Positions 1 to 11,079 of a stretch of DNA of 64,000 nt are shown here, in pieces. Source of the DNA: Azorhizobium doebereinerae UFLA1-100. Its GTDB lineage: Bacteria > Pseudomonadota > Alphaproteobacteria > Rhizobiales > Xanthobacteraceae. Location: contig NZ_AXBA01000010.1 in assembly GCF_000473085.1 (NCBI RefSeq), positions 1-64,000 on the forward strand, in the 5' to 3' direction. A program made the translations under genes and the position numbers. The notes under the pieces were generated by a model. The model was not told the DNA's origin. It made no database searches and saw nothing but the letters and a program-made list of their open reading frames with translations. Every line of letters starts with the position of its first letter. Positions within the stretch are counted from its first letter, which is position 1.

Positions 1-745
<745 letters not shown>

Positions 746-772
746 TAAAATCGAACGGTTCCAAGGCGCACG

Positions 773-788
773 TGTTTCAAACCCGACA
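773..788. promoter_or_regulatory. NifA upstream activator site shared by nifH and sufE
   Basis: The sequence is TGT, ten bases, ACA, the canonical NifA site. It is the only perfect copy I found between the two divergent genes. It lies about 70 bp from the nifH -24 element and about 90 bp from the sufE -24 element, so one symmetric site could serve both promoters. Confidence 0.85.
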
Positions 789-877
789 TCGCTGGTGGGC
801 ACGCGACCATGGCGGTGGGAAACGGCACACGGGCCGGGCGCCGTCCGGCGGGCGTGTCGCGGGCGTGTCGGGCGGCG

Positions 878-892
878 CGGTACGCCCCTTGC
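878..892 (+). promoter_or_regulatory. Candidate sigma-54 promoter of sufE
   Basis: CGGTAC, five bases, TTGC matches the -24/-12 consensus at the essential GG and GC with correct spacing; two positions of the -24 hexamer deviate. The predicted start is near 904, giving a 65-nt leader to the sufE ATG at 969. Confidence 0.65.
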
Positions 893-968
893 TTGGCCCT
901 CCGGCGACGACCGGCCCCGTCCGTACGCACGATGCGCGCGGCGGGGCGCGTTCAAGAGGTGCCGCCCG

Positions 969-1412
969 ATGGACATGCTGGACCTGACCTTGCTCCCCAC
1001 CCTCGACGACATCGTCGAGAACTTCGCCTTGCTGGACGATTGGGACGACCGCTACCGCTATGTGATCGAGCTCGGCCGCGCCCTGCCGGAACTGGCGGAG
1101 GCCGAGCGCAGCGCCGCCAACAAGGTGCCCGGCTGCGTCAGCCAGGTGTGGCTCGCCACCACGGTCGCGCCGGGGCCGGTGCTGCGTTTCCGCGGTGACA
1201 GCGACGCGCAGATCGTGCGCGGGCTGGTGGCGATCCTGCTGTCCATGTTCTCCGGCCGGCCGGCGCGCGACATCCTCGCCGCCGACCCGGTGGCGGTGTT
1301 CGAGCAGCTCGGCCTGAAGGCGCATCTGACCCCGCAGCGCTCCAACGGCTTCCGCTCCATGGTCACGCGCATCCGTGCCGACGCCCAGGCCGCGCTCGCC
1401 GACCCGATCTGA
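969..1412 (+). CDS. sufE: SufE-type sulfur acceptor, nif-linked copy
   Basis: SufE accepts persulfide sulfur from the cysteine desulfurase SufS and hands it to the SufBCD scaffold. The 147-residue product covers the usual full length. The acceptor cysteine is in the motif GCVSQVWL (C56), and the family features VENFALLDDWDDRY and LTPQRSNGF are present. The reading frame is open back to 795, but homology begins at the ATG at 969, which follows AAGAGGTG. It opens the suf gene set, with its own candidate sigma-54 promoter and a NifA site shared with nifH. A second sufE lies at 37879-38313 on the minus strand; this one is inferred to be the nitrogen-fixation paralogue. Confidence 0.93.
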   Translation: MDMLDLTLLPTLDDIVENFALLDDWDDRYRYVIELGRALPELAEAERSAANKVPGCVSQVWLATTVAPGPVLRFRGDSDAQIVRGLVAILLSMFSGRPARDILAADPVAVFEQLGLKAHLTPQRSNGFRSMVTRIRADAQAALADPI

Positions 1413-1436
1413 GGCGGCGCGGGCCGACACGCGCCA

Positions 1437-1471
1437 TGTCGCAGTCGCGACACGCTGTCGGGGGCGCGACA
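1437..1471. promoter_or_regulatory. Tandem NifA activator sites upstream of fdxN
   Basis: Two perfect TGT-N10-ACA sites occupy 1437-1452 and 1456-1471, with centres 19 bp apart. They start 25 bp after the sufE stop codon. They lie 57-91 bp upstream of the fdxN -24 element, a typical distance for NifA binding. Confidence 0.88.
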
Positions 1472-1527
1472 GGGCGGGGGCTTGTTGGGAACTGGAAAAA
1501 CTCCAGCAAATACAGATGAAACCCCTT

Positions 1528-1542
1528 TGGCACGGGGCTTGC
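1528..1542 (+). promoter_or_regulatory. Sigma-54 -24/-12 promoter of fdxN-sufBCDS
   Basis: TGGCAC, five bases, TTGC is a perfect RpoN promoter. The predicted start is near 1554, leaving a 44-nt leader before the fdxN ATG. No strong separate promoter was seen before sufB, so it probably drives the whole fdxN-sufBCDS run. Confidence 0.93.
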
Positions 1543-1597
1543 GATGCTGGGGTGGCGGGACGACGAGCGAGCTCCCGCGCCCTCAGGAGTCACGTTG

Positions 1598-1795
1598 ATG
1601 GCCTACAAGATCATCGCTTCCCAATGCACGGTGTGTGGCGCCTGCGAATTCGAGTGCCCCAACGCCGCCATCCGGCTGAAGAACGACATCTACATTATCG
1701 ACCCCAAGAAGTGCACCGAGTGCGAGGGGGCGTTCGACGCTCCGCAGTGCGACGCGGTGTGCCCGGTGCCCAAGACCTGCGTTCCCGCGGGCTGA
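1598..1795 (+). CDS. fdxN: 2[4Fe-4S] ferredoxin, FdxN type
   Basis: FdxN-type bacterial ferredoxins are low-potential electron carriers to nitrogenase reductase. The 65-residue protein has [11 protein letters not shown] (C10, C13, C16, C20) and a second cluster motif with cysteines at 39, 42, 51 and 55. The eight-residue gap between C42 and C51 is the insertion typical of nif-associated ferredoxins. C61 supplies the last ligand position of the first cluster. The start ATG follows CAGGAGT. It is preceded by a perfect sigma-54 promoter and two NifA sites and is followed 110 bp later by sufB. The length and the C-terminal KTCVP ending match rhizobial FdxN. Confidence 0.95.
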   Translation: MAYKIIASQCTVCGACEFECPNAAIRLKNDIYIIDPKKCTECEGAFDAPQCDAVCPVPKTCVPAG

Positions 1796-1905
1796 GGCCG
1801 CGCCCGGCGTGGCGCGGCGCCCCCCGCGCCGTCCCGCCGGCCCTCTCCTGACCGCGGCCGCGCGCCGGCCGCGGGTCCCACCGACAGTCGCGAAAGGAGC
1901 CGCGC

Positions 1906-3387
1906 ATGGCCGCCGTTCAGGAGACGATCGAGCAGGTTCGCCGGATCGACGTCGAGCAGTACAAGTACGGGTTCGTCACCGACGTGGAATCCGACAAGGC
2001 GCCCAAGGGCCTGTCGGAGGACATCGTGCGCTTCATCTCGCAGAAGAAGAACGAGCCCGAATGGATGCTGGAATGGCGCCTGGAGGCCTATCGCCGCTGG
2101 CTGACCATGCGCGAGCCGGACTGGGCGCGGGTCAACTATCCCAAGATCGACTATCAGGACCTGTATTATTACGCCGCGCCGAAGAAGAAGAAGGAGCTGG
2201 CCTCGCTGGACGAGGTCGATCCGGAGATCCTGAAGACCTATGAGAAGCTCGGCATCCCCTTGCGCGAGCAGGAGCTTCTGGCCGGCGTGGTGCGCCCGGA
2301 AGGCGAGCGCAGGATCGCGGTGGACGCGGTGTTCGACAGCGTCTCGGTGGCCACCACCTTCCAGAAGGAGCTGAAGGACGCCGGCGTCATCTTCATGCCC
2401 ATCTCCGAGGCGCTGCGGGAATATCCCGAGCTGGTGCGCAAGTATCTCGGCTCCGTGGTGCCGGCGAGCGACAATTATTTCGCGACGCTGAATTCCGCCG
2501 TCTTCTCCGACGGCTCCTTCGTCTATGTGCCGGAGGGGGTGCGCTGCCCGATGGAGCTTTCCACCTACTTCCGCATCAACGAGAAGAACACCGGCCAATT
2601 CGAGCGCACGCTCATCATCGCCGACAAGGGCGCCTATGTGAGCTATCTGGAAGGCTGCACCGCCCCGCAGCGCGACGAGAACCAGCTGCATGCGGCCGTG
2701 GTCGAGCTGGTGGCCATGGACGATGCGGAGATCAAATATTCCACCGTCCAGAACTGGTACCCCGGCAATGCCGAGGGGGTGGGCGGCATCTACAATTTCG
2801 TCACCAAGCGCGGCGACTGCCGGGGCGACAATTCCAAGATCTCCTGGACCCAGGTGGAGACCGGCTCGGCCATCACCTGGAAATATCCCAGCTGCATCCT
2901 GCGCGGCGACAATTCCAGCGGCGAGTTCTACTCCATCGCCATTTCCAACGGCCACCAGCAGGTGGACTCCGGCACCAAGATGATCCATCTCGGCAAGAAT
3001 ACGTCGAGCCGGATCGTCTCCAAGGGCATCTCCGCCGGGCGCTCGCAGAACACCTACCGCGGCCTCGTCTCCGCCCATCGCAAGGCCAAGGGCGCGCGCA
3101 ACTTCACCGCCTGCGACAGCCTGCTGATCGGCGACCAGTGCGGCGCGCACACCGTGCCCTACATGGAGGCGAAGAACCCCACCGCCGTGTTCGAGCACGA
3201 GGCCACCACCTCGAAAATCTCCGAGGACGTGCTGTTCTACTGCGTGCAGCGCGGCCTCTCCCAGGAGGAGGCGGTGGGGCTGGTGGTCAACGGCTTCGTC
3301 AAGGACGTGCTGCAGCAGCTTCCCATGGAATTCGCGGTCGAGGCGCAGAAGCTGATCTCGATCTCCCTCGAAGGCAGCGTCGGCTGA
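1906..3387 (+). CDS. sufB: Fe-S cluster assembly scaffold SufB
   Basis: SufB is the core subunit of the SufBC2D scaffold on which Fe-S clusters are built in the cytoplasm. The 493-residue product is full length and shows the family landmarks [26 protein letters not shown] and the C-terminal core with [16 protein letters not shown] and EHEATTSKI. The ATG at 1906 follows AAAGGAG. It lies between fdxN and sufC in what looks like one NifA-controlled operon. Alphaproteobacterial housekeeping suf operons usually sit with an IscR-type regulator and sufA or sufT; none are here. This supports a nif-dedicated copy, although the window cannot show whether another suf operon exists. Confidence 0.97.
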   Translation: MAAVQETIEQVRRIDVEQYKYGFVTDVESDKAPKGLSEDIVRFISQKKNEPEWMLEWRLEAYRRWLTMREPDWARVNYPKIDYQDLYYYAAPKKKKELASLDEVDPEILKTYEKLGIPLREQELLAGVVRPEGERRIAVDAVFDSVSVATTFQKELKDAGVIFMPISEALREYPELVRKYLGSVVPASDNYFATLNSAVFSDGSFVYVPEGVRCPMELSTYFRINEKNTGQFERTLIIADKGAYVSYLEGCTAPQRDENQLHAAVVELVAMDDAEIKYSTVQNWYPGNAEGVGGIYNFVTKRGDCRGDNSKISWTQVETGSAITWKYPSCILRGDNSSGEFYSIAISNGHQQVDSGTKMIHLGKNTSSRIVSKGISAGRSQNTYRGLVSAHRKAKGARNFTACDSLLIGDQCGAHTVPYMEAKNPTAVFEHEATTSKISEDVLFYCVQRGLSQEEAVGLVVNGFVKDVLQQLPMEFAVEAQKLISISLEGSVG

Positions 3388-3423
3388 CCCTTCCGCACAA
3401 CCCCTCAAGGCGAGGACTTCGTG

Positions 3424-4182
3424 ATGACGGCGCTCCTGGAAATCCGCGACCTGAAGGCCGAGGTGGCCGGCCGGCAGATCCTCAACGGCCTCTCCCTCAC
3501 CGTGAACAAGGGCGAGATCCACGCCATCATGGGGCCGAACGGGGCGGGCAAGTCCACGCTCTCCTACGTGCTGGCCGGCAAGCCGGGCTATGAGATCACC
3601 GGCGGCGAGGTGCTGCTGAATGGCGAGGATTTGTTCGCCATGGCGGCGGACGAGCGCGCCGCCAAGGGCCTGTTCCTGGCCTTCCAATATCCGCTGGAGA
3701 TCCCCGGCGTCGCCACGCTGACCTTCCTGCGCGCCGCGCTCAACGCCCAGCGCCGCAAGCGCGGCGAGGAGGAATTGTCCTCGCCCGATCTGATGAAGCG
3801 GGTGCGCGAACTCTCCAAGAAGCTCGGCATCGACCCGGACATGCTGCGCCGGCCGCTCAATGTCGGCTTCTCCGGCGGCGAGAAGAAGCGCAACGAGACG
3901 CTGCAGATGGCCCTCCTTGAGCCGCTGCTCTGCGTGCTGGACGAGACCGATTCCGGCCTCGACATCGACGCGCTCAAGGTGGTGGCCAATGGCGTCAACC
4001 AGCTGCGCGCGCCGGAGCGGGGGATGATCGTCATCACCCATTACCAGCGCCTCCTGGACTATATCGTGCCCGACGTGGTGCACGTGCTGGCCGCCGGCCG
4101 CATCGTGGAGACCGGCGGCAAGGATCTCGCCCTCCAGCTCGAAGCCACCGGCTACGCGCAGTACCAGGGCGAGGCGGCGTGA
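3424..4182 (+). CDS. sufC: SufC ATPase of the SufBCD complex
   Basis: SufC is the ABC-type ATPase that drives conformational change in SufBC2D. The 252-residue protein has the Walker A GPNGAGKS (residues 37-44), the signature FSGGEKKR and the Walker B/SufC hallmark LDETDSGLD. A GTG at 3421 is also in frame directly before the ATG at 3424. The ATG is preferred because AAGGCGAGG lies at a good distance. The stop overlaps the sufD start in a TGATG junction, indicating translational coupling. Confidence 0.97.
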   Translation: MTALLEIRDLKAEVAGRQILNGLSLTVNKGEIHAIMGPNGAGKSTLSYVLAGKPGYEITGGEVLLNGEDLFAMAADERAAKGLFLAFQYPLEIPGVATLTFLRAALNAQRRKRGEEELSSPDLMKRVRELSKKLGIDPDMLRRPLNVGFSGGEKKRNETLQMALLEPLLCVLDETDSGLDIDALKVVANGVNQLRAPERGMIVITHYQRLLDYIVPDVVHVLAAGRIVETGGKDLALQLEATGYAQYQGEAA

Positions 4183-5516
4183 TGAACGCTCCCGTCGCCG
4201 CCCTCAAGACCGAGGCCGAGCAGGGCCTCGCCACCGCCTTCGCCGCCGCCGCGCCGGGCCTGCCCGGCGGGGCCGCCGTCGCCGCCGCCCGCGCCGCGGC
4301 GTTCGATGCGTTCGCCCAGGCCGGGCTGCCGCACCGCCGGCTGGAGGCGTGGAAATATACCGATTTGCGCCGCCTGATGCGCGACGCCAAGCCGCTGGCG
4401 CCGCCGCCGGAGGCCGCCGCCAAGGCCGAGGCGGCGACCGCCGGCGCGGTGATCGCCGGCCTCGGCTTCCGCCGCCTGGTGGTGGTGGATGGCGTGTTCG
4501 CGCCGGACCTGTCGGATCTCGCCGATCTGGAGCCCGGCCTCGCCATCGCGTCGCTGGCCGATCAGCTCGCGGCCGATGCCCCCTTGCTGCCGGCGGCGTT
4601 CGCCGACGTGCTGCCGGCGGCCGAGCCGGCGGTGACGCTGAACGGCGCGCTGGTGCGCGGCGGCGTGGTCCTCACCGTCGCGCCCGGCGCCGTGGTGGCC
4701 CGCCCGCTGCATCTCGCCTTCATCACCACCGGCACCGCGCCGGTGGCGGTCTACAGCCGCTCGCTGCTCACCCTGGGCGCCGGCGCGAAGCTGAGCCTCA
4801 TCGAGACCCATGAGGGGCCGGAGGGCGTTGACTATCAGGTCAGCGCCGTGCTGGGCCTCGATGTGGGCGACGGGGCGAGCCTCGACCATGTGAAGATCAC
4901 GCGCGAGGGCTCCGCCGCCCTGCATGTGGCGAGCCTGATCGCCAGCGTCGGCGCCGCCGCCACGCTCACCACCTGCGGCTTCACCCTGGGCGGCGCCGTG
5001 GTGCGCAACCAGGCGTTCGTGCGGCTGAAGGGGGCGGGCACCAATGCCACGCTTTCCGGCGTCAGCCTGCTGGCCGGTCGGCAGCATGCGGATGCCACCT
5101 TGATGCTCACCCACGCCGCCCCCGGCAGCACCAGCCGGGAGGTGTTCAAGGCGGTGGTGGACGGCGCCGCCCGCGCCGCCTTCCAGGGCAAGATCGCGGT
5201 GGAGCAGGCGGCGCAGCAGACCGACGCCCGCATGATGGCCCGCGCGCTGCTGCTGTCGGAGGAGGCCGAGGCCTATTCCAAGCCGGAGCTGGAGATCTTC
5301 GCCGACGACGTGCAGTGCGGCCACGGCGCCACCACCGGCACGCTGGACGACCAGCTGAAGTTCTACCTCATGGCGCGGGGCATCCCGGCCAAGGAAGCGG
5401 AGGCGCTGCTGATCCAGGCCTTCGTCGGCGAGGTGATCGACGGCATCGCGCAGGAGGGCCTGCGCGAGGCGCTCACCGCCGCCACCGTGGCCTGGCTAGA
5501 GGCGCGCGACGCATGA
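4182..5516 (+). CDS. sufD: Fe-S cluster assembly protein SufD
   Basis: SufD is the SufB paralogue that completes the SufBC2D scaffold and helps in iron acquisition. The 444-residue product has the amphipathic N terminus, the RRLEAWKYTDLR motif and the beta-helix core ending in CGHGATTGTLDDQLKFYLMARGI, all usual for the family. The start ATG at 4182 shares a base with the sufC stop, and the gene ends overlapping the sufS start (ATGA). Composition is very alanine-rich, in line with the GC bias of the window. Confidence 0.96.
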   Translation: MNAPVAALKTEAEQGLATAFAAAAPGLPGGAAVAAARAAAFDAFAQAGLPHRRLEAWKYTDLRRLMRDAKPLAPPPEAAAKAEAATAGAVIAGLGFRRLVVVDGVFAPDLSDLADLEPGLAIASLADQLAADAPLLPAAFADVLPAAEPAVTLNGALVRGGVVLTVAPGAVVARPLHLAFITTGTAPVAVYSRSLLTLGAGAKLSLIETHEGPEGVDYQVSAVLGLDVGDGASLDHVKITREGSAALHVASLIASVGAAATLTTCGFTLGGAVVRNQAFVRLKGAGTNATLSGVSLLAGRQHADATLMLTHAAPGSTSREVFKAVVDGAARAAFQGKIAVEQAAQQTDARMMARALLLSEEAEAYSKPELEIFADDVQCGHGATTGTLDDQLKFYLMARGIPAKEAEALLIQAFVGEVIDGIAQEGLREALTAATVAWLEARDA

Positions 5517-6778
5517 ACGCCCATCCCGGCATCCTTAGTCATCCGGCACTCACCGCCGAGGGCTACGACGTGGCGCGCGTGCGCGCGGATTTCCCCATCC
5601 TATCCATGTCGGTCTACGGCAAGCCGCTGGTCTATCTGGATAATGCCGCCTCGGCGCAGAAGCCGCGGGCGGTGCTGGACCGGCTCACCCAGGCCTATAC
5701 GTCGGAGTATTCCAACGTTCATCGCGGCCTGCATTATCTCGCCAATGCGGCGACCGAGGGCTATGAGGGCGCGCGCGAGAAGGTGCGCGCCTTCCTGAAC
5801 GCGGAGCGCACCGAGGAGATCATCTTCACCAAGGGCGCTACCGAGGCCATCAATCTGGTGGCCCAGACCTTCGGCCGCACGCAGATCGGCGCGGGCGACG
5901 AGATCGTGCTCTCGATCATGGAGCACCACGCCAACATCGTGCCCTGGCACTTCCTGCGCGAGCGGCAGGGCGCGGTGCTGAAATGGGCGCCGGTGGACGA
6001 CGCGGGCAACTTCCTCATCGCGGAATTCGAGAAGCTGCTGACGCCGCGCACCAAGCTGGTCGCCATCACCCAGATGTCCAACGTGCTGGGCACGGTGGTG
6101 CCGGTGAAGGAGGTGGTGCGCATCGCCCACGCCCGCGGCATCCCGGTGCTGGTGGACGGCTCGCAGGCCAGCGTCCACATGGACGTGGACGTGCGCGACA
6201 TCGACTGCGACTTCTACGTCATCACCGGCCACAAGCTCTATGGGCCCACCGGCATCGGCGCGCTCTACGGCAAGCATGACCTGCTGGCTCAGATGCCGCC
6301 GTTCAACGGCGGTGGCGAGATGATCCGCGAGGTGTCGCGCGACGCGGTCACCTATGGCGCGCCGCCGCACCGCTTCGAGGCCGGCACGCCGCCCATCGTC
6401 CAGGCCATCGGCCTCGGCGCGGCGCTGGACTATATCTCCTCGCTCGGCAAGGCGCGCATCCGGGCGCACGAGAGCGCGCTGCTGCGCTATGCGGAGGATC
6501 GCCTGCGCGAGATCAACGCCATCCGCGTCTACGGCACGGCGGCGGACAAGGGCGCGCTGATCTCCTTCGCGCTGGAGAATGCGCACGCCCATGATGTCGC
6601 CACCGTGATCGACCGCTCCGGCGTCGCCGTGCGGGCGGGCACCCATTGCGCCATGCCGCTCTTGGAGCGGTTCGGCGTGTCGTCCACCTGCCGCGCCTCG
6701 TTCGCCCTCTACAACACGACGGAGGACGTGGACGCCCTCGCCGGCGCCCTGGAGAAGGCGCGCGCATTCTTCGCCTGA
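5513..6778 (+). CDS. sufS: Cysteine desulfurase SufS
   Basis: SufS is a group II PLP-dependent cysteine desulfurase that yields persulfide for SufE. The 421-residue protein carries the Schiff-base lysine K241 in ITGHKLYGPTG and the catalytic cysteine C393 in SSTCRASF. N-terminal segments VYLDNAASAQKP and EYSNVHRGLHYLAN are family hallmarks. Translation starts at an ATG overlapping the sufD stop. It is the last gene of the fdxN-sufBCDS run. With sufE at 969 the locus encodes a whole sulfur-mobilising and scaffold system. No nifS or nifU is in the window, so SUF may do the nitrogenase maturation work, as inference. Confidence 0.97.
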   Translation: MNAHPGILSHPALTAEGYDVARVRADFPILSMSVYGKPLVYLDNAASAQKPRAVLDRLTQAYTSEYSNVHRGLHYLANAATEGYEGAREKVRAFLNAERTEEIIFTKGATEAINLVAQTFGRTQIGAGDEIVLSIMEHHANIVPWHFLRERQGAVLKWAPVDDAGNFLIAEFEKLLTPRTKLVAITQMSNVLGTVVPVKEVVRIAHARGIPVLVDGSQASVHMDVDVRDIDCDFYVITGHKLYGPTGIGALYGKHDLLAQMPPFNGGGEMIREVSRDAVTYGAPPHRFEAGTPPIVQAIGLGAALDYISSLGKARIRAHESALLRYAEDRLREINAIRVYGTAADKGALISFALENAHAHDVATVIDRSGVAVRAGTHCAMPLLERFGVSSTCRASFALYNTTEDVDALAGALEKARAFFA

Positions 6779-6844
6779 GCCCGGCGCCCGCCGCCGCGGC
6801 CTGTTCAGGGGGCCGCGCGGCGGGGGCGGGCCGGCGAAGCGTCA

Positions 6845-6915
6845 GGTGAAACCGGGCTTGCGCCGGCTGGGCTTCGACCTGGCGGCAGAGCCCGCCGGCA
6901 CGGCCCGGTTTCACC
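6845..6915. terminator. Large two-part hairpin between convergent genes
   Basis: The outer arms at 6845-6857 and 6903-6915 are a perfect 13-bp inverted repeat (GGTGAAACCGGGC and its complement). Inside them GCCGGCTGGGCT (6862-6873) pairs with AGCCCGCCGGC (6889-6899) with one bulged base. The whole could form a 71-nt rod. It lies between sufS (plus) and the PIN-like gene (minus), so a bidirectional terminator is the simplest reading. There is no clear T-run right after either arm; TTTT follows eight bases beyond the right arm. A structured RNA or a protein site is an alternative. Confidence 0.5.
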
Positions 6916-6991
6916 GTGGCGCTTTTGGGCAATTGCACCGGGCCGAGGGGACGCGGGCCTGGGGCCGTCTTGCGCCCGAGGCGCCCACGCT

Positions 6992-7411
6992 TCACAGCGG
7001 AAGCTGGCGCAGCCGGGTCATCTTGCCGATGGGAATTTCGTGCATGGAGGGCGGCGCGATGAGCTTCGTCACCTGTTCGATCTCGGGCCACTTCCACACC
7101 AGCGTGGCCGCCACCTGGTGCAGCGGGGTCTTCTGGTAGGCCGCTGCGAGGACGAAGCCGTGCAGGCCGGCGGAGCGCAAGGCGGCCCGCTCGGCCGGGT
7201 TCTTGAGCACCTGCGCGTCGCCGGTGATGAATATCCAGGATGCCGATGCATGGCGCAGGTGCTCGATCCACTGGACGTCGGTGGCGCTGCGCCCGTTCGC
7301 CAGTCCCTGGACATCCTTGATGTGGAAGGCCCTGTGGCCGTCGAAGGAAATGAAACCATCCAGTGTCGACGCCAGCACCGGAGCGGTGCAGTTGTCGAGC
7401 ATGACGTTCAC
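6992..7411 (-). CDS. PIN-like domain protein, probable toxin of a type II TA pair
   Basis: The 139-residue product begins MNVMLDNCTAP and continues with FISFDGHRAFHIKD and WIFITGDAQVLKNP. Acidic residues are placed as in the PIN-like (DUF5615/VapC-related) nuclease fold: D6, the ATDVQWI region and the ITGDAQ strand. Proteins of this group are usually RNase toxins. The GTG start at 7411 overlaps the stop of the DUF433 gene upstream, so the two are translationally coupled in the order antitoxin-toxin. An ATG at 7402 is the alternative start. It sits between the suf and nifA blocks. Toxin function is inferred from fold and partner, not shown. Confidence 0.75.
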   Translation of the reverse strand: MNVMLDNCTAPVLASTLDGFISFDGHRAFHIKDVQGLANGRSATDVQWIEHLRHASASWIFITGDAQVLKNPAERAALRSAGLHGFVLAAAYQKTPLHQVAATLVWKWPEIEQVTKLIAPPSMHEIPIGKMTRLRQLPL

Positions 7412-8100
7412 GCGGCGGATCTCGCTTCCAGCGCGTCTTCGAATTCCATGGCGCGCCTGATCGAGGGCGGGGGGACGTCAAAGGCACGGGCCGCCCGGGC
7501 GACGCCTTCGGCGCGTCCCGCAGCGGCGAGGACGCTGGTGGGCACGCTGGAGACGGCATCGATGGGCTGGCCGAAGGCGCGGGCGGGATCGACGAGGATC
7601 TGCCCCTTCCTGCCACGCGGCCACCAGATCAGCGGACTGCCCTGGTCGTCGAACTCCACGTGCTTGAAGGAGGGTTCGATTACCTCGGCGAAGGCGTATT
7701 GCTTCTGAAACGTATTCAGCAGCCGTTCCCGCTCGTCCCCATCCTCGGCGCTCTCGATCACGCGGAGAAAGATGTCCTTGCCGTCGGTCCGGAAACGATT
7801 CGTGGAAAGCGGGTGGTCCTTGCCATAGACCTCGCGGGCCAGCGTGATGGCGGCGCGCACACGTTGCGGCGAGACGCCATGGCTGATGAAGGCGGCGGCC
7901 ACCCGCGCTTCCATCAGGTCCCGGAATCCGAGGTAGGTGTGGCCATCCTCCAGATCCACCTGCGATTTCCAGAGCGGGGCATAACGGCGCCCGTTGGCCG
8001 TATGGCCGCGCAGCCAGCGGCTCACCGTCGCAGCCGGCAGCTCCAGCAGCCGTCCGGCCTCCGCCGGCGTATATAGGCCAATGCCGATCAACGCGTTCAT
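7408..8100 (-). CDS. DUF433 protein with N-terminal HTH, probable antitoxin
   Basis: The 230-residue protein has an N-terminal MerR-like helix-turn-helix (YTPAEAGRLLELPAATVSRWLRG) that probably binds DNA. Its C-terminal DUF433 segment reads RKGQILVDPARAFGQPI followed by GVARAARAFDVPPPSIRRAMEFE. DUF433 proteins commonly pair with PIN-like toxins, and here the partner overlaps by four bases. The longer middle part (about residues 55-150) is typical of the two-domain form rather than the short VapB-like form. The pair is probably autoregulated by the antitoxin HTH, which is inference. No operator was evident in the 82 bp between this gene and the LRV gene. Confidence 0.75.
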   Translation of the reverse strand: MNALIGIGLYTPAEAGRLLELPAATVSRWLRGHTANGRRYAPLWKSQVDLEDGHTYLGFRDLMEARVAAAFISHGVSPQRVRAAITLAREVYGKDHPLSTNRFRTDGKDIFLRVIESAEDGDERERLLNTFQKQYAFAEVIEPSFKHVEFDDQGSPLIWWPRGRKGQILVDPARAFGQPIDAVSSVPTSVLAAAGRAEGVARAARAFDVPPPSIRRAMEFEDALEARSAA

Positions 8101-8182
8101 TTCCCCTCCGGATGGCTGGTATTGGGCCGTCGATGCAAGGGGGATGTCAATATCGCCACCGTCTCGCCCCCACCCGTCCCGC

Positions 8183-8971
8183 TCACCCCGCCTCGCTCAT
8201 CAGCCGCTTCAGCGCCAGTTCGCGGATCTCGGAGACCTCGTCGTCGGCGAAGGTGGGGAGGTGGCGGCCGGGGATGCGCTCGGCCACCGCGAAGCGCACC
8301 CGCATGTCCGGGTCGCGCATCAGCACGGTGAGGCGCTCGGGCGCCAGGCGCTCGGCCACCGCCAGGCGCACCAGCGGGTCGGGGTCGCCGGCCATGGTCA
8401 CAAGGTTGGCGAGCGGGATGCGGCCAGCCACCGCCCGGCGCACCTCCGCCTCGTCGTCATAGAGCGCCATCACCAGCGTGCCCGGCGGGGCGCGCCGCGC
8501 CGCCACCAGGCGCACCGCATAGTCCGGGTCGCCCAGCATGGCGACGAGGTCGCTGCCCTCCAGCCGGTAGGTCACCGCCATGCGCACCCGCGGGTCGGGG
8601 TCCTTGCGCATGTCGCGCATCCGGGCCAGCGGCAGGCGGTAGGCCACCATGATGCGCACGTCCGGCTCCGGGTCCTCGCGCAGCGGGGCGAGCAGGAACA
8701 GGCTGGCGTGCTTGGCCGCCAGCAGGCGCACCTCGAAATAGGGGTGGTTCAGGTAGCGTGTGGCCAGTTCCGGATTGCGGGCGAAGAAGCCGTCGATGCG
8801 CTTGCCGCGCCGGTCGGCGACGCAGATCTTGCCGAGGTCGCAGCGGCCGATCTCATGCATGTCCTCGTGCGGGCAGTCCTGGCAGCGGACCGGGCGGCCC
8901 TGCCAGTCCAGCGCCTCGGCCGGCTCGGCGCCGGCGCGTCCGGGCGGCGGCGTGTCGGTGTTCCCGCTCAT
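8183..8971 (-). CDS. 4Fe-4S leucine-rich repeat variant (LRV) protein
   Basis: This 262-residue protein resembles the Azotobacter vinelandii LRV protein, found next to nif genes, in which a small 4Fe-4S domain precedes a right-handed superhelix of leucine-rich repeat variants. The cluster motif is CQDCPHEDMHEIGRC followed by ICVADRRGKRI. From about residue 70 onward some eight repeats of about 24 residues follow the pattern DPDxxVRxxVAxRL. The gene lies 124 bp downstream of nifA on the same strand and may be cotranscribed with it. The family has no established biochemical role. A redox or scaffold role in nitrogenase maturation or sensing is only a guess. Confidence 0.88.
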   Translation of the reverse strand: MSGNTDTPPPGRAGAEPAEALDWQGRPVRCQDCPHEDMHEIGRCDLGKICVADRRGKRIDGFFARNPELATRYLNHPYFEVRLLAAKHASLFLLAPLREDPEPDVRIMVAYRLPLARMRDMRKDPDPRVRMAVTYRLEGSDLVAMLGDPDYAVRLVAARRAPPGTLVMALYDDEAEVRRAVAGRIPLANLVTMAGDPDPLVRLAVAERLAPERLTVLMRDPDMRVRFAVAERIPGRHLPTFADDEVSEIRELALKRLMSEAG

Positions 8972-9095
8972 GCCCGCTCATCTCCCACGCCGGCCCTCCC
9001 GGCCCGCCGGCGCCGCGCCGTCCACTGCGCCGTCCGCTGCTCGGTGCGGCGCGGTGCCGGTGGGACAAGGGCGGCCGCGCCGCCGGGCGCGGGCA

Positions 9096-10946
<1,851 letters not shown>

Positions 10947-11079
10947 AGGCGTGCTCCCAGCCGCAAGGCGGCGTGCGAGGGATCAGCCTCCGGTCGGTGT
11001 TCCCCTGTGCGGCCTCTGAGGGCGGGCCGCTGATGTATCGATGAATGAACTATGGAACCCGCGGAAGCGCGTGTCAGCT

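Noticed and set aside
1690-4083. 797-codon minus-strand open frame opposite sufB-sufC
   Set aside because: It mirrors the codon structure of the suf genes, has low-complexity H/L/G/D-rich translation and matches no family; it is a GC-driven shadow.
10961-10980. Possible -24/-12 promoter for nifA on the minus strand
   Set aside because: The elements are CG instead of GG at -24 and are 11 rather than 10 bases from the -12 GC; sigma-54 promoters do not tolerate this.
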